From Gyrodactylus bullatarudis (Eukaryota; Platyhelminthes; Monogenea; Gyrodactylidea; Gyrodactylidae), in the NCBI GenBank assembly GCA_012064415.1, contig SSNU01000019.1, positions 48,309 through 112,308 of the forward strand: a DNA stretch of 64,000 nucleotides, given 5' to 3'. The position numbers and the translations under genes were made by a program. Shown here one piece after another: positions 63,101 through 64,000 of the stretch. The notes beneath the pieces were generated by a model. That model was not told the origin of the DNA. It did not search any database and saw only the letters and a program-made list of their open reading frames with translations. Position 1 is the first letter of the stretch. Every line of letters begins with the position of its first letter.

Positions 63101-63502
63101 TACTAAGAGGACATAAAAAATTTTCAAATCTTTTCCCTTCAAGTCCTCATATTTTTGATTGGATTACTGAGCTTTGGACCATGCTCCTTGATAGTGACAG
63201 CTGTCTCAACAGACATTGGCCAACAGTCCTCACAAATGCAAAATGCCAAGAGCCTTTCAACCATAATAGCAATTATTGATGCCTTTGGATCATTTGGTGA
63301 GAAACATAAATCCACATTTGTTTGACTTGATAAATCATGAATTTCTACAGGTGGTGCCATTGGTCCTTGGATTACTGGAAACCTGGTAAAGTTTGGATGG
63401 AGCTATGTTTTCAGCATGTTGACGATCTCTAATTTTATTGCCTTTCTCATAACATGTCAGATTTATTCGAATTTATCAAAAATGAAGCTCACACCATTCT
63501 AA
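57192..63502 (+). CDS. SLC37-family sugar-phosphate transporter (MFS)
   Basis: Predicted multi-pass membrane antiporter of phosphate and sugar phosphates (SLC37A1/A2/A3-like), probably in the ER. Exons: 57192-57217, 57247-57386, 57412-57490, 57520-57655, 59216-59536, 62389-62688, 62790-62838, 63108-63296, 63351-63502. Total 1,392 nt, 463 residues, normal for the family and in frame throughout. Motifs: YHASRKPLSIIKPVL (~22), CGHFAERSKLNRF after the second helix, SGWPAVM, GNWWGIGRRGFILGLWG and GNIIGSL. Later come FINWLPLYI, GFDIGSLFGGLLAGYISD, FGPCSLIVTAVSTDIG, and a last segment with GAIGPWI. The first three introns are 29, 25 and 29 nt; introns 4 and 5 are 1.56 and 2.85 kb, expanded by repeats. 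The 62,839-63,107 intron was chosen for frame and continuity and is the least certain. Poly(A) signal at 63,605. Confidence 0.85.
57656..59215 (+). other. Intron 4 of the SLC37 gene
   Basis: 1,560 nt of AT-rich sequence between GTGAGT and TTTTCAG. No element recognised; the frame at 58,010-58,192 is unsupported. Confidence 0.6.
59587..59769 (+). pseudogene. Partial duplicate of SLC37 exon 6 within intron 5
   Basis: 59,587-59,712 aligns closely with part of exon 6 (62,518-62,651). Both carry TGFD.GSLFG and DLGIQNSLD plus SSIHILMQRT, while ST..SS lacks the NKP residues. The copy has TTTAG immediately upstream that could act as an acceptor, but joining it to exon 5 in phase 0 yields a stop after five codons. 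It is therefore a non-functional pseudo-exon or a trap for nonsense transcripts. The following sequence (CCCCCTCTCTATTTCATTACC) resembles the start of intron 5. Confidence 0.7.
59827..60382. mobile_element. TA-flanked TIR element, copy 2 (inverted relative to 5,091)
   Basis: The right end GAGGCCC at 60,382 is followed by TA, and the left end ACGTCTC at 59,827 is preceded by TA. GTCTATTTTTACTCTAGACA and its neighbourhood (minus strand, from the right end) match the left end of 5,091-5,886. The other end aligns through CAGTTTAT...TTTTTATTTTATTC. It is about 240 bp shorter, by internal loss. Confidence 0.6.
60383..60937. other. Intronic, non-coding
   Basis: Part of SLC37 intron 5 between the TA-flanked element and the piggyBac remnant. 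Nothing recognised. Confidence 0.4.
60938..61579 (-). mobile_element. piggyBac transposase remnant (C-terminal part)
   Basis: A 180-codon frame on the minus strand (61,037-61,579) contains STKGGVDCLDQL with the third catalytic aspartate of piggyBac transposases. RRWPMALFWNMLDIAAYNAYVLY follows, then a C-terminal cysteine-rich domain (CTICPR, KKCSKCDCFPC, ICKKC). Downstream the element ends at TTAA (60,934-60,937) with CCCTCGTTCTG inside, the expected terminal form. The N-terminal two-thirds and the other end are absent, so the copy is dead. It lies inside intron 5 of the SLC37 gene on the opposite strand. Confidence 0.8.
61580..62388. other. Intronic, non-coding
   Basis: Remainder of SLC37 intron 5. 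Contains loosely repeated CTTGATAC/AAGATTGACTG phrases near 61,780-61,990 but no clear unit. Confidence 0.4.
62711..62729. repeat. (CT)n microsatellite
   Basis: About nine CT dinucleotides in SLC37 intron 6. Confidence 0.9.
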
Positions 63503-63604
63503 ACTTTACATCACAATTTTATCCTGGGTGAGTAAGAATAGTTGAGTAAAACTGTGTACTTGATATTTTCATGTCTCAAAAGTATTTTTAATATGAGAAT
63601 TTTT

Positions 63605-63610
63605 AATAAA
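63605..63610 (+). terminator. Poly(A) signal of the SLC37 gene
   Basis: AATAAA about 100 nt after the stop codon. Confidence 0.5.
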
Positions 63611-63640
63611 GACTTGAACCATAATTAATAATTAAGCTGA

Positions 63641-63925
63641 CTATAACGTTATTCGCTTGCTACCTGACAGAACTAATTTGTTCAAAATAATAATTAGGCT
63701 GTAATTCAGTTTAATTGTGCAAACCCTAAATTGAGTCTTGTATGAAATCTCGAATTTTTCAATTCCCTCTCTCAAGGACAGAAGATTCTATAGATATAGC
63801 CTACTGAGGCCAAAAAAATAATATACTACTAAAAATGATAGTAAAATTATAATTTTGAACCAAGTAGTTCATCAGGGAGCTGTTCGGCATAGATTGTCTA
63901 TAACGTTGTTCGCTTGCTGCCTGAC
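63641..63925. repeat. Pair of 28-bp direct repeats at the right edge
   Basis: CTATAACGTTATTCGCTTGC plus TACCTGAC (63,641-63,668) recurs with two differences at 63,898-63,925. The pieces may be ends of an unidentified repeat that continues outside the window. Confidence 0.5.
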
Positions 63926-64000
63926 TATGTTGTCTTCTGGCTTGTATTGGTCTGTCTGTAGAAAGAGGAGAAAAGGGTGTAGTATTTCTTAAAGAGCAAG

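Overview
The window looks like an AT-rich animal genome carrying spliceosomal introns and several families of eukaryotic transposons. The muscle myosin heavy chain gene points to a spiralian (lophotrochozoan) rather than an insect or vertebrate. Its N-terminal [13 protein letters not shown] stretch, its loop-1 region and its paired alternative loop-2 exons resemble the molluscan and flatworm muscle myosins I know. Many introns elsewhere are extremely short (24-36 nt), which would suit a flatworm- or dicyemid-like lineage. The species call is inference and is not firm.

Layout. 1-16.3 kb is gene-poor and repeat-rich. It holds a possible first coding exon of a membrane protein at the left edge, a TTAA-flanked MITE, a Penelope-like GIY-YIG fragment, a TA-flanked inverted-repeat element, a Ginger/KRBA2-like integrase transposon with 155-bp terminal inverted repeats, and another TIR element. 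16,355-37,638 is a large palindrome: two complete muscle myosin heavy chain genes, head to head, in 7,398-bp arms that look identical including introns, around a 6,488-bp non-repeated spacer. Homology stops exactly at the ATG on one side and at the AATAAA overlapping the last stop codon on the other. The spacer carries a tRNA-like SINE candidate, a copy of a dispersed repeat and a decayed LINE reverse transcriptase. 37.6-45.2 kb is empty apart from a long fold-back element and simple repeats.

45.3-63.5 kb is the gene-rich part: vigilin (multi-KH, minus), a five-finger C2H2 protein (minus), tRNA-dihydrouridine synthase 1 (plus), a 208-residue coiled-coil protein (minus) and an SLC37-type sugar-phosphate transporter (plus). 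The last four lie in alternating orientation with 26-139 bp between neighbours, implying two bidirectional promoters and one convergent 3' end. I could build exon models that keep frame for all of them. Most contain introns of 24-36 nt, whereas the myosin introns are 49-62 nt and clearly richer in G+C. The SLC37 gene has been enlarged by insertions: a partial copy of its own exon 6, a TA-flanked element and a piggyBac remnant.

The myosin genes would supply thick-filament motor protein in muscle. The remaining genes are housekeeping or regulatory and show no obvious shared pathway. The most noteworthy observation is the myosin palindrome, whose arm boundaries coincide with the coding limits and whose introns are GC-rich. 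This is the pattern expected from recurrent gene conversion between old inverted duplicates. No prokaryotic features, CRISPR arrays or canonical rRNA/tRNA genes were seen.
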